From Piromyces finnis (Eukaryota; Neocallimastigomycota; Neocallimastigomycetes; Neocallimastigales; Neocallimastigaceae): a DNA stretch of 64,000 bases. The position numbers were made by a program, and so were the translations under genes. Below, in pieces: positions 14,440 to 26,768 of this stretch. The notes below the pieces were generated by a model. The model was not told the DNA's origin. It was given only the letters and a program-made list of their open reading frames with translations, and searched no databases. The first letter of the stretch is position 1, and each line of letters begins with the position of its first letter. The stretch lies in assembly GCA_002104945.1 (NCBI GenBank), contig MCFH01000013.1:310001-374000 (forward strand), given 5' to 3'.

Positions 14440-17400
14440 TTAAATAATCGTGGGAATATCATTGTTATAATTATTATTCGAAGCTTTAAGTAATGTTAGG
14501 TCCTTATCTTTTTGAAGGGATGTTGATGAAACAGTCGGATTTACTTTTGAAAAATTTCTTTTAATGATTTCAATATCTTTTAAAAAATTTTGTTTTGTTT
14601 GTTTCAACATATCTTGATATATTTTTATTTCTTCTGTTTTTTCCTTGAGATTTGCGTCAATAATTGCTTTATTTTTTAGAAGTATAATAATTTATAGTAA
14701 ATAATTAGTATAGGTGTGTTTTTTAATATAAATAATAAACTTTGTTACTTACATTTTAACGCATTATTTTCATCTTTTGCAATTATTAATTTTTCTTTTA
14801 TTTTTTCGATCTATTTTATTCGAAAATAATATATATTTAGCTATATATATATATATAATATATATTTATAATAAAAAAGTATATTACATTATCATTGTTA
14901 TTTATAACATAAATATTTTTGTCTTTTTCATTTTTACTTGATTTTGTTAATGAGTTTGCCAATTTTTCTTCTAATTCTTTTATATGTTTGTCAGCAACTG
15001 TCTTTAATTCATTTAATTTTATATTTTCAATATAGATAGCTTTAAATTGAGAAAATATTAAATGACAATGAGGGTTATCACATGTTTTATCTTTTTGTAT
15101 TAAAGAACCATTATCATCTGAAAGTGATATTGATGAAATAATTGTTTTTAATTGATTTGAAAGTGAACTGATTTTATCTTCTTGGAATTTTATTTTTGAT
15201 TTCTATAATAAAATAATGTAATATAATTTTCATCATAATGATAATTAATATATTTATACATAATTTCTATTTTTTTTTCTTTAATTTTATATTACTTGTT
15301 CATTGCATAAGTTTCTTAAAGTTTCAAATGATTTATTGTTTTTTATTAGATTAGCACCTTCTAATTTGTTTTGTGGTGATTTCTAATAATTAATATATAT
15401 TTAACAAATTTAAATAAATTTTTTTTATTTCATTTATTTATTAGTAATACGACCCGTATTATTTTATTAGCAATAAATATCTTTTATTTTTAATTATAAA
15501 TAAACCTATTTTAAATGAATTACTTTTAAATCAGCTAATTGTTGTTTTAACGCTTTAATTAATTTATCATCTGTTTCAGTTTTTGATATTAAAACACTTA
15601 TTTTTGTTTTATAATCTTTCATTGTTTTTTCAAGATTTCTATATAAAAAATAGATAATGGAAATTTAGTATATAATATATAAAAAAAAATTTTTAATTAA
15701 AATTTTTAGTTAACTTGTTTCTTGCTTGAACTGCATCACATTTTAATTTTTGATTATGCTTTTCATTTTTTAATTCCTACATAAAAGTTGAATTGTTATT
15801 ACAAATTTAAGTATTTAACCAAATAATATTTTTTGATATATATACCTCAATTTCCTTTATCGCCTTTTCTAACGTTATTTTTCTATCTATTTCTTTTTTT
15901 TTTATATCAAAACGATGACGACTATCTAATTTTAATTCTTTTGTATTTAATCCCTTTGTTTCGTCAAGCGATACATAATTACTTAATTGCCTTGTTAATT
16001 GATTTACCTTATCCTAGAATAAAGATATAAATTAAATTATTAACATAAATGACTTTATTTAAAGGTATAGTATGATAATTATATTTTCTTTACTTTTAAC
16101 ATTGCAATTTGTTGTGATCTTCCAATATATCCACCATTTGAATCTAAAATCTATACATATTACATATGTATAAAGTAATTAATTATAAAATGATACAAGT
16201 TACAATAAATAAATTAATTATTTTTTTAAAAATATAAAAACCTTAGATATAGGAATATCTTCTCCAACTTCTTGTACTAAAGCTCTTTGAGTATTTCTTA
16301 TTTCAAACGTTAACTTTTGATTATTAATTCTTTCTTGTTCTAATTTAAGTGTCATCTTTTAATGATAGTAATAAAAATGAATTTTTTTTTTTAAATAATT
16401 AATAATAAAAAATTTATTTCCAAAATCAATAAATAAAAAAATATAATAAATATCATATATAGGAGATCATACTTGGTTTAATCTTTCTTTTAAATTTTTT
16501 TTGTCTTGTTTTAGTTCATTCAATTCACTATTTGAATTTTGCTTTTTTAATTCTTTCTTTTTTTTAATTCCTTCCGTCTCCATTTGCTATTTTAATTGTT
16601 ATAAATATAAATTTATTATCTTTTTATTAATAACTATTATAATTGTTATCAAAAATTTACCTTTAATTTATTATTCAATGATGCATTTAAACCTCTTTCT
16701 TTTTCTAATGCGATAGTCAAATTCCTAGCCTAAAAAAAAACGTATATATAAAATTTTAATTACTAATGGCTTTAACAGTAATATGTGACTTTAGTTTATA
16801 ATTAATTTTTATTATTTTTTTTATTATTTTTAATATTAAATACTTTTTTTGCTAATTGCAAAATTTTATCTTTTTCAGTTCCATTCCATTGTGGTGAAAT
16901 AACTTCAGATATTGATTTTTCAATCGATTTTGAAGAAATACTATCTGTTTTTTTTTTTTTTTTTTTTTTTACAGTATTATTATTTTTTTTGAATATATAT
17001 ATCATAATTAATATACTATAATGTTTTTTTAAATAATTTTCAAATTAAAATAAGTATTTATGAATTTATGAATCAATATATTAATAGACCTGATAATTTT
17101 TGTTTTAATTTTTTTATTTCATCGTTTTTTTTTTGAAGATCCTCATTTAATTTTTTAATATTTTCTTCCAGACTTTGATTTTTTTTAAATTGATTTAAAT
17201 TAAATGCATTTAAATTTGAATTTGATGAAGATTTAGTGAGTTTTGTTAAAGATAATGGTGTCATATTATTATTATTATAAGTAAGGGTTGAATTATTATT
17301 TGTAATAGTTTTATTAGGTGTATCTTTATTAAGAGGTGATGATAATATATTAGAATTTATTATATTTTTCTGATGTTTATTTCCAAATTGATTTGTATTG

Positions 17401-18240
17401 ATTAATGAAGAATTGGATAAGGGTAATAATGCTCCAGGATTTTTCTTTTTTTTATTAAAACGCGATAAATCAACTAATATTATTTATTTATAAAATAATA
17501 AGTTAAAAAAAAAAAAAAAAAAAAAAGAAATTGATATTTAGTTTATTTCATTTAATTTTAATAATAATAATACCTTTTTTCCTATTGAATATATTTAATT
17601 AAAAGAAGATGGTAATAATAATAACAATAGTATAATAGAAATACAGTTATAAAAAATTTTATTTTCTAATATTAAAAATTGAATATATCGAAGAGTTACT
17701 TTGGTAAATCATCTAAATGAAGTGAATTCTTATCACTAATTGATTGCATTTCTTTAAGTGGCATATTAAGTAAAAAATTCTATATATATTTTAATAAATT
17801 GTTAAAAAAAAAACAAACAATTCATATATTAACATTTATAAATATGTAATTATTTAAAATTTATTATAAAAGAATAAAATAACTAGTTATACTTGTTGAG
17901 AAGTTGCTCCAAATAAGGATTCTTCGATTTCATTATCCAACTATAAATAAATAATTAAATAAATAAATAAATATGTAAATATGTGATTAAAAAATAAGAC
18001 ATTATATATTAACAAAAGTTATATCTTTTTTTTTTAAATAATTTAAGGATTAACATCAATTTAAATAATACATACATCTAAACCCATATCTTGATAATTA
18101 TTTATATCATACATTTTATTTATGTTATCTAAATCATCTTCATTATCATCATCACTATCATAACTACTTTGTGATGAAAAGGAGAGTCTTTTCATTTTGC
18201 TGTTTTCTTTATCATTTTCATCATTATCTAGCGAAATCAT
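14440..18240 (-). CDS. CCDC13: CCDC13 orthologue, coiled-coil basal-body/ciliary protein
   Basis: CCDC13 is a centriolar-satellite coiled-coil protein needed for cilium assembly in animals. I count 17 exons. The first ones are 18240-18076, 17940-17893, 17779-17700, a microexon 17581-17574, 17473-17090, 16944-16844 and 16729-16661, and the last ends at the stop 14440-14442. The model totals about 727 residues, against roughly 715 in human CCDC13 (from memory). Family landmarks in order are NDEIKKLKQKL, the block QRALVQEVGEDIPI followed by GRSQQIAMLKDKV, then TDDKLIKALKQQL, and a C-terminal block KTEEIKIYQDMLKQTKQNFL. The N-terminal 100 residues are acidic and Ser-rich and include a KEN tripeptide at 11-13. 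If the microexon is wrong, exons 1-3 would be a separate small gene ending in a stop at 17696-17698. The coiled-coil exons alone have no ATG ahead of their first open stretch, which favours one gene. Confidence 0.8.
17574..17581 (-). other. Predicted 8-nt microexon of the CCDC13 gene
   Basis: Reading the minus strand, CAATAG is followed by GAAAAAAG and then GTATTATT, so an acceptor and a donor flank 8 bases. The preceding exon ends in phase 2 at a GTAACT donor (17699-17698) and the next begins with phase-1 completion at 17473. Inserting the 8 bases gives a continuous LPKKKVDLSRF. Direct splicing of the flanking exons gives an immediate TGA. Confidence 0.6.
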
Positions 18241-19303
18241 TTTATAACCTTTTTCTTTTTTTCTCTATTATTTATTTATATGTATTTTTTTATAATAGTT
18301 TGTTTTAATAAAATCTTTACAAATTTATGAGTTTTCAATATTTAATAAATATTTTTTGTTTAAATTAAATTTAAAGTTTTAAGTATATAAAATTAAAAAT
18401 CCACAAAAAATAAATAAATTGTAATATAAGTAAATAAATAAATAAATAAAGGTTAATAATTATTTTTAATAATATTATGTACTTGTGTAACAAGTTATAA
18501 TTATAATATTACATTACGTATACAATCTTTTTTTTTTTTTTTTTTTTTTAATATTTAACATTTCAAAAGATAAAAATATAAAAAAAAAAGAATATTTTAA
18601 AGCCAGTAAATACTTTGAGACTTTTATCCCATTAATTAAAATTTTGATTATTAATTGTGCTGGTCTGTATTACTATTTATTTATCAATAATGCTTTTATA
18701 TAAACCTTTAGAATAACATATATAACATATATAATGATTTTAGTTAAAAGTTTCACAGCACCTTGTATATGTTCAATTTAATTTAACATTTTCAAAGTTC
18801 TTTCATTTCTTTGAATTGTTATTGTTAAAACTTCCCTCAAAAAGAAATTTAAAATGTTTTTTTTTTTTCAAATTAGAATTATTATTATTAATTTTTTTTT
18901 AGACTAGGAAGAGAATATATTTCTTGTATTTATTTATTTAATTAGAGATATTACGTTATTTTAGAGCGATTACATCGTACCGATATGACAAAGGAACATT
19001 TTTAATGTTCCGTACACAGGGTTCAATGTTAGTATTTCTTCAAATGAAAACATTATGAATTCATTAGAGAGTTTAGTGAACACTACACTATCATCTATCA
19101 TACCTAATGTTGCTTCTCTTTTTTATTTCATTTAATTTATTAGGTAGGGACCAATCCCACACAGTACGAATTGCAGAGTTCATTGAACTTTTATGCAACT
19201 TTAATAATTATTTTATTTTATTATATATATATATATATTATTATTATTTTTATTATTATTATTTTTATTTATTATTTATTATTTATTATATCAATATGTA
19301 TTA
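18241..19303. other. Spacer with a GC-raised unassigned patch
   Basis: The first 700 bases are ordinary A/T-rich sequence with a poly-T run near 18531-18549, and include the promoter region of CCDC13. From about 18960 to 19200 base composition becomes clearly more mixed than in any other spacer, yet no frame is open on either strand for more than a few dozen codons. This patch is probably decayed mobile-element sequence. 19210-19300 is a TTA/TTTA-rich tract that could be the old tail of the retrotransposon remnant beside it. Confidence 0.5.
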
Positions 19304-20230
19304 TCACTTGATTAAGTTTGGTGTCTTACTAAACCTATCAAAAAGTAGTCTCATAGAGCTACTAATGTTAGGGATTGTTTTAGTAAGAAGATCCGCGAGA
19401 CCCTCTACATATGGAACACGAGACTCCGATGAACTGTAAAGCTGTTCATTCAAATGTCTTTGCTTTGCCTTATCGATTTGTAGCTCATCCTAAGCTAAAG
19501 TTCCACCAAGAAGGAACGTAAAAATATAGTTATAAATTGTTTTTCTTACTTCCATTGGTATAAGTGATGAATTGATTTTTGTATTATGTGAAGAAGGGTA
19601 AAAAGATCATCAAGAAAGTTAAGTGAAGAAGTTCTGTATTCAGAGAATGCAGGACATTCTAAAATCCAATGATAAAAAGATTGTTCATCATATCCGCAAC
19701 ATGGATAGACACGAGGGCAGTCAGGAATAACTCTATTACTGATATTTTTTTTTTCTTTTAACCGTCTATTACCGGTAACAGCAATCTTGGTAGTGTTTTC
19801 ATAACCGCATCGAATATGAATAATCCAATTCATTCATAAATTTTAGTGAGATTTATTGAGACCGATATGCATTAGGCGATTTGAATTAAGGAATTTGTTG
19901 TTAGTATATCTGAGGGCTTTACTTCTGTTATTTAGGCTACTATTATTCCAATAATGTTCTCTAATATCTTTAGTACTTTTAATATTTATTTTCATAAGTT
20001 TCTTATGTAGTGAACAAGATTCCTTGGCCAAGAGTAATGAGACATGGGAGGAATAGATTGGACGATGGATCCAAGTAATGGTTGTTAGATAAAATAGGAA
20101 TCAGAGAAAGATCTTCGTCGAATGGGATTCCAAGATAGGTATAACAAGAAACCTTTGAAATTGAGTACATAAAGATGTAAAAAGAATAATTATTATACCT
20201 ATTTATATTCAATCGATTACTGTAATACCA
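19304..20230 (-). mobile_element. Decayed 5'-truncated non-LTR (LINE-type) retrotransposon, ORF2 C-terminal end
   Basis: On the minus strand the sequence reads, in broken frames, like the end of a LINE ORF2. First comes a post-polymerase segment KVSCYTYLGIPFDEDLSLI (near 20150-20095). After frame breaks comes a zinc-finger-like piece, CCGYDEQSFYHWILEC, around 19655-19700. Its Cys-x8-His-x4-Cys spacing fits the zf-RVT pattern, but the expected first Cys is a Tyr. After another stop and a frameshift comes a terminal segment (19519-19304) with FLLGGTLA, an in-frame stop, YVEGLADLLTKTIP, and a final TGA. No upstream polymerase motifs are present, so the copy is 5'-truncated. It is a dead copy: at least two frameshifts and several stops. 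The exact left and right ends are not defined and no target-site duplication was established. Confidence 0.8.
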
Positions 20231-20773
20231 ACTAAATAACAATATAAACAAAAATAATTTTTCAAACTAAAAAAATTAGAATGATCTTCTTCCCCCTTTT
20301 ACAAGAAAAATACTTTTATTTCTAATATTTTTATAATTATTAATAAGACTTATTTTACTAATTTATAGAGATTTAATAAAAATATAATATTAATACACTC
20401 TTTTAAACACACACACACAAAAAAAAAGTTTATGCTTTTATTGTATTTATTGTATTTATTTTATTTGTTTCTTTATTTAAATGTTATTTTTAACTATTTT
20501 TTTTTTTTTAATTTTATATTTCTTTTTTATTTTTGTTGTTGTTATTTTTGTTGTTGTTATTGTATGTTTTTTATTTTATTATTTTTTTACTTGTTTGTTT
20601 CCTTTTTTTTTTTTTTTATTTTTTTTTAAAGGCGTTTTTTAATTTTTATTTTTTACTTTTTAGTTTTTCAAGAATTTTGATCCCTTTTTTTTTTTTTTTT
20701 TTTTTTTTTTGATTTATACTATTAGATTATGAATTCTACTTTGAATGCAATTTTGAATTAATATTTATATCAT
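20231..20773. other. AT-rich spacer 3' of the phosphoacetylglucosamine mutase gene
   Basis: The stretch is T-rich with a short CA dinucleotide run near 20407-20419, TTGTTG runs near 20534-20563, and a long poly-T at about 20685-20710. A 65-codon frame here is made only of Phe/Leu/Tyr from T-runs and is not credible. Confidence 0.6.
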
Positions 20774-23162
20774 TTATAAATAGTAAGATGGTCTTTCACC
20801 AACACCTCCGAACTTGTCAAAGACAACACCAGAGATAGTGTAGTTAAGCTTAAGAGCGTTTTCAGTAGTATCAGCTTCAGCGTAAACACGAACAATATCT
20901 TCAGTACCAGATGGTCTGACGAAGCAACGACCGTGTGGGTACTTCTTAACTTCTTCATTGATAATTTCTTGAAGTTCCTTTGGTTCAGCTAATTCAGTAT
21001 CGGCCTTAATGCACTTGAATTGGTGTCTGTTAGCAACCTTAACCTTTTCTTGCTTGCTTGGAAGATCGGTGTATTGAGAATTCCATTGTTCTAAAGTCCA
21101 ACCACAAACGGTTAAGATGGCTTCAACTAAAAGCATATCAGAAATAGCATCACCAACAGCTTGGTTAATAAGTTCAGTTAAACCTTGTAAACTCTTAATA
21201 GCATTTTCTTGTTCTGGGGTACTACCCTTACTGTTCTTGAAGGCCTTAATGGCGGCATCACTGAAAAGAACAGTACCGTGACCGTTAGCTTCGAAGTAAA
21301 CACCGACATCGTACTTTTGGGCTTCGTGGTGAAGATGCTTAACACCAGTTTGAGTGAATGGAACTGGAACATTAAGCTTGTTGCGGAGGTAGTCAGTGGA
21401 ACTACCATTAGCGTAAGCAGTTTGGACAACACCAATCTTAAGTGGACTCTTGGAACCATCTTCTCTTGGAATTTCAATGTTAGCAGTCTTAGCCATATCC
21501 ATGATGTATCCAGCAGCTAAAGAAGCGATCTTGTCACCATCTAAGAGTCTGAATACATTGTCTACATGAAAAATATAATGATTTATATATTAGATATTAT
21601 ATGATTTTATCACTGTTATTAAATAGATATTTATATTTACAAATATTATTTTTCTATAATTTAAGATTATTACCATTGTCAACGTAGTAGTAGACAATAC
21701 GATCAGCATCACCATCAAGAGAACAAGCACGGTAACCTGGCTTTAATTCCATACCTTCTGGTTGAGATTGGTTTAACTTAACATAGTCAGCACCACAGTT
21801 GTAGTTAAGCTTACCCTTAGTGGTAATTTGGTCATTTTCAACCTTAATATCAATGTCATCACCCATGATCTTAATTAATTCCTTTAACTTTGGAGCACCA
21901 ACACCATTAGCACAATCAACGTGAAGTTGAGATAACTTTGGCTTACCAGCCTATTATAAATATATTGTATAATAAAATATAATTATTTTTAATTATAACA
22001 TCCTTAATTTTAATTATTTAATGATAAAATATACGTACAATGAACTTCTTGAAGGCACTGTATAACTTGTTGTAGTAACCGTCGGTAGTTGGTTCACCGT
22101 AGGCATCTGGAGTACCCTTAGTGTTAATACATCTAACCATGTAGTGAAGTTGTGGAGTGGTTAACATATCATAGTTCTTGATATCAGCCTTCATAACATT
22201 AAGACCATCAAGTAAAGCCTTAACTAAAAGATCACCACTTGGTCTATATTATCAAAAAATTTTCATTAATATAAATATTGCTTTTTTTTTTAAAAAAAAA
22301 CATTTTTAACAATTTTATAATTTATTATAAATATACCTAGTATCTCTAGCAATGACAACACTTGAGTCAACATCCATTGGAATGTTTTCTTCACTAATAA
22401 CCTTCTTTAAAGTTTCAATTATAGCATCTTCAGTTTCAGCATTAGCTAATTCAGTACAGTAACCTTCCCAAGATTGCTTTAACATTTCACCTAATGGTTC
22501 AACTAACTTGACACCATTATCCTATCGTTTTTAAACAATTTTTTTATTAATAAACCACTCACATCATATAAAATATTAAAATATTTGAGTATTTTAATAA
22601 AATATATTTAAAATTACAATTTCTGGGTTGTGGGAAGCAGTAATCATAACACCAATAGTCTTACCAAGACACTTGGAACGAAGGACAGCTAAAAGACCAA
22701 TACGGAACATAACAGATGGAAGTAAGTCACCCCTATATATTAATAGTTTTTAATAAAACAAAATAAATTATTAATACATTATTTTTTTTGTTTATATTAA
22801 CTCATAAAAGGTTTAATTAATGATTCATCCATTTCCCATATAATTAAATGTATAATAATATAATTACTGCAATTATTCATTCATATATATATATTTCCTT
22901 TCTTTTTTAATATTTTAATAAATAAATAATAAATATATATTATATTATATTTTTATTTCAACAAAAGTTGTGCATAATATTATTTATCTATAAATATTAT
23001 TTATTAAAATATAAAAATTCAAATAAAAAACTTTTTTTTTTTGTCTTTAGATATGTACTTAGTACGGAAACCGGCGGTACCGTAAGTGTAGGTAACAGCT
23101 GGCTTTGGATAAGCCTTAGCAGCAGTCTTAATAGCTTCAGCAGTAATTCCTCCAAAAGACAT
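20774..23162 (-). CDS. PCM1: Phosphoacetylglucosamine mutase (AGM1/PCM1)
   Basis: This enzyme converts GlcNAc-6-P to GlcNAc-1-P in the UDP-GlcNAc pathway that feeds chitin, N-glycans and GPI anchors. Six exons (23162-23059, 22732-22618, 22521-22337, 22243-22039, 21950-21674, 21561-20774) give 557 residues, the length of the yeast enzyme. Landmarks are YGTAGFRTK near residue 30, the phosphoserine loop TASHNPE (catalytic Ser about 68), the metal loop DGDADR (about 280), the sugar-binding loop EANGHGT (about 386) and the phosphate-binding loop [12 protein letters not shown] (about 511). Every catalytic element is intact. Codon use differs from neighbours: many AAG, ACC, GTC and TTG codons, so third positions are far richer in C/G. 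This suggests strong expression in a wall-building fungus. The start ATG immediately precedes [11 protein letters not shown]. Confidence 0.97.
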
Positions 23163-24380
<1,218 letters not shown>

Positions 24381-26768
24381 TTAATCCGACTCGGCGGTGA
24401 AAAGACTAGAACCTTTTTGGAAGTTAACAAAATTATATGGGGCATTTTCTAATCCACCTGTCTCACCTATTCTTAAAGAATTTTTACTAGGCTTTTTACT
24501 GAAACCAAATTTATCATCATTAAAAGTTTTATTTTTTCCTTTTTTCATTCTGTTTTTCTTATTTTTATTAGAAAACATCTTTGAGGATGATCGACTATTA
24601 TACAATATATCCCTTTCATATTCATCATCATCATCATCATTTCGTAAGCCCAATCCTTTAGACGAACTACTATAGTCATAACCTTGATCGAAGACAGATG
24701 CACCCAGACCACTTTGATCACGAACTACTACTTCAATTGGATTAACTATACCTTGATTATTATTAGTACCAAGTGATTCTCCAGGTGTCCAACCCATACT
24801 TTGTAGTAACTTGAAACCTTTATTTTGGTTTGAAATAGGATTGGCATTTTCACCAACCTTTGATCCAAGCTGAGGCTTATTTACAGATGATTTTCCTCTA
24901 TTATTTGTATTATGATATTTACCACGTCTCTTAGCCATATCCAAATTACGTTTTCTAACATCCATATTTGAATGACGTTGAGCTTCGGTTTTACTAAAAA
25001 CAGTTTCAACTATAGTATTCCAATTGTCTGGAATTCTACTTCTGGAAGTACGAATAAGATTTGTAATCTTTCTTTTTCCGGAGCCTCTAGTTTTAATTTT
25101 CACACCATATTCAATTGCAATCATACCCACGCTTTTTCTTAATTCCGATGGAAGATTTCCTAAAGGAATACTTTCAAATCCATTATTAACAAATTCTTTT
25201 ATCGTTGAATTAATATGTTTTAAATATTTAAATATTTCTGGTGAAGTATTAAGTTTATTTCCTTTTTTTGATTTAAGAACTTTTTGAACTCTTTTATTTT
25301 CCTTTTTAAGATTTTCTTTCTTTTGTAATAAATATTCCTTTTTTTGAGCTAATTCTTTCTTTTGGAGTTTCTTTTTTTGTAAACGAAGAAGTTTATCCTT
25401 ATCACTATTTAAAACTGCTTTAAATTTCGAATTTTTTATTTTTTCTATAATTTCATTATCATTCATATCCCATACGGAGTCGCCTCCCTCGAAATTATCA
25501 TATAAAAATTCGTCATCACTCATTAATAATTTTTCACTTTTATTTTTTGGTTTAAATATGCTTTCATTCAAGTCCATATCATCATCCTCATTTTCCAAAG
25601 TTTCGGCTTCGGTTTCATCAGTCGCATCACTAATACTTATTGAGTTATCATAATCACTATCATTTATTTCAATAACTTCATTATTGTCTATTATGTCACT
25701 TGTATTATCAATTTCATTTATATTATGATTTTCCAATAAACTAATAATATCATTATTATTTTCATTATTATTAACTTCAATTATTTCAACATCATTTTCA
25801 TTTTCACTTGAATTTGCTTCCTGAATGATAACTGAAGGGGAACTTGGTATACTTTGTATGGAATAAATTTCCTGGTTATTTTCCATTATATCAGGCTCAT
25901 TATCTAAATCAATTATGGCATCTTCCAAATTAATTATTGGTACATTTTTTTCATCGTCAATTTCAATAACCATTTCTGATTTTTCTGAATTAGAATTGGT
26001 TTTATTTTTGGAATTATTTTTTTTGGACTTTTTGTTTCTTTTTTTATTATTCTTTTTATTCTTTGTATTACCTTTTTTTGAAGTTACAGGATGTTTGGAA
26101 TTGTCGTCAATTTTTATATATTCTACATCTGATTCATCTGACTCACTGGAAGAACTACTTGTACTTCCTGATGATAATTTATTTTCTAATAATTTGATTA
26201 AATCCATTTCCATTTCCACTGGCTCATTTTCAACACCAACATCGGATTTTATTATATTTTTAGCAAATGCAGAATTCAAAAAGCTTATGTCTTCTTCGGT
26301 TTTATTTTCATCATTATTTTCAATTTCTTTTTCACCAATTGAAATAATGCTTTCATCATTATCATCTTTACAATTTTCTAAGTAATCTTTTACGATTTCA
26401 TCATCCATATAATCATCAATTTGGGTTAAGTTTAAAATATCAAAAGCATTACTACTAATTATATTATTATCTAAATCGTCATCACTATCAATATTTTCTG
26501 TATCAATATATACATCATCATCGATAATAATAGGTCTATTAGGTGTTGGATTTAAAGGAGTTGGTTGAGAATTATTCTTTTTTGCTTTTTTCTTTTTATT
26601 TTTTTTATTCTTTTTTTTATTACTTGTATCATTTATATCAATATAATCTTGTTCATTATAATTATACTTTTCTGTTACCTTTTTTTGAGAAATATCATTT
26701 TCAATTACAGTATTTAAATTTTGTAAAGATGAATCTCCATTGACATCGAAAAAAAATAAATCATCCAT
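24381..26768 (-). CDS. SQS1: SQS1-like R3H and G-patch protein
   Basis: SQS1/PFA1 proteins stimulate the DEAH helicase Prp43 through their G-patch and act in pre-mRNA splicing and ribosome maturation in the nucleus. The gene is a single open exon of 795 residues. The start is the ATG at 26768 giving MDDLFFFDV, because the longer frame begins with a non-ATG codon. The N-terminal two thirds are disordered and acidic, with Lys-rich nuclear-localisation-like patches (KKKNKKNKKKKAKKN near residue 50) and a Lys/Gln-rich coiled coil around 470-520. An R3H-type domain follows at about 520-590 (LPSELRKSVGMIAIEYGVK). The G-patch is at about 640-690 (GFKLLQSMGWTPGESLG, then GLGA). R3H followed by G-patch is the SQS1 order. 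A short basic tail follows. It is unusual here in having no intron. Confidence 0.88.
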   Translation of the reverse strand: MDDLFFFDVNGDSSLQNLNTVIENDISQKKVTEKYNYNEQDYIDINDTSNKKKNKKNKKKKAKKNNSQPTPLNPTPNRPIIIDDDVYIDTENIDSDDDLDNNIISSNAFDILNLTQIDDYMDDEIVKDYLENCKDDNDESIISIGEKEIENNDENKTEEDISFLNSAFAKNIIKSDVGVENEPVEMEMDLIKLLENKLSSGSTSSSSSESDESDVEYIKIDDNSKHPVTSKKGNTKNKKNNKKRNKKSKKNNSKNKTNSNSEKSEMVIEIDDEKNVPIINLEDAIIDLDNEPDIMENNQEIYSIQSIPSSPSVIIQEANSSENENDVEIIEVNNNENNNDIISLLENHNINEIDNTSDIIDNNEVIEINDSDYDNSISISDATDETEAETLENEDDDMDLNESIFKPKNKSEKLLMSDDEFLYDNFEGGDSVWDMNDNEIIEKIKNSKFKAVLNSDKDKLLRLQKKKLQKKELAQKKEYLLQKKENLKKENKRVQKVLKSKKGNKLNTSPEIFKYLKHINSTIKEFVNNGFESIPLGNLPSELRKSVGMIAIEYGVKIKTRGSGKRKITNLIRTSRSRIPDNWNTIVETVFSKTEAQRHSNMDVRKRNLDMAKRRGKYHNTNNRGKSSVNKPQLGSKVGENANPISNQNKGFKLLQSMGWTPGESLGTNNNQGIVNPIEVVVRDQSGLGASVFDQGYDYSSSSKGLGLRNDDDDDEYERDILYNSRSSSKMFSNKNKKNRMKKGKNKTFNDDKFGFSKKPSKNSLRIGETGGLENAPYNFVNFQKGSSLFTAESD

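Noticed and set aside
17698-18240. Separate small KEN-box protein gene (APC/C substrate such as a securin)
   Set aside because: The KEN tripeptide alone is weak. The frame ends at a consensus donor and the next gene lacks a start, so one CCDC13 gene explains both.
19107-19439. 110-codon plus-strand open frame
   Set aside because: It runs antisense across the retrotransposon remnant and a TTA-rich tract and has no recognisable domain.
20432-20629. Phe/Leu/Tyr-rich open frame as a membrane protein
   Set aside because: Produced by poly-T and TTA runs. Similar artefacts occur at 45733-45915 and 62375-62611.
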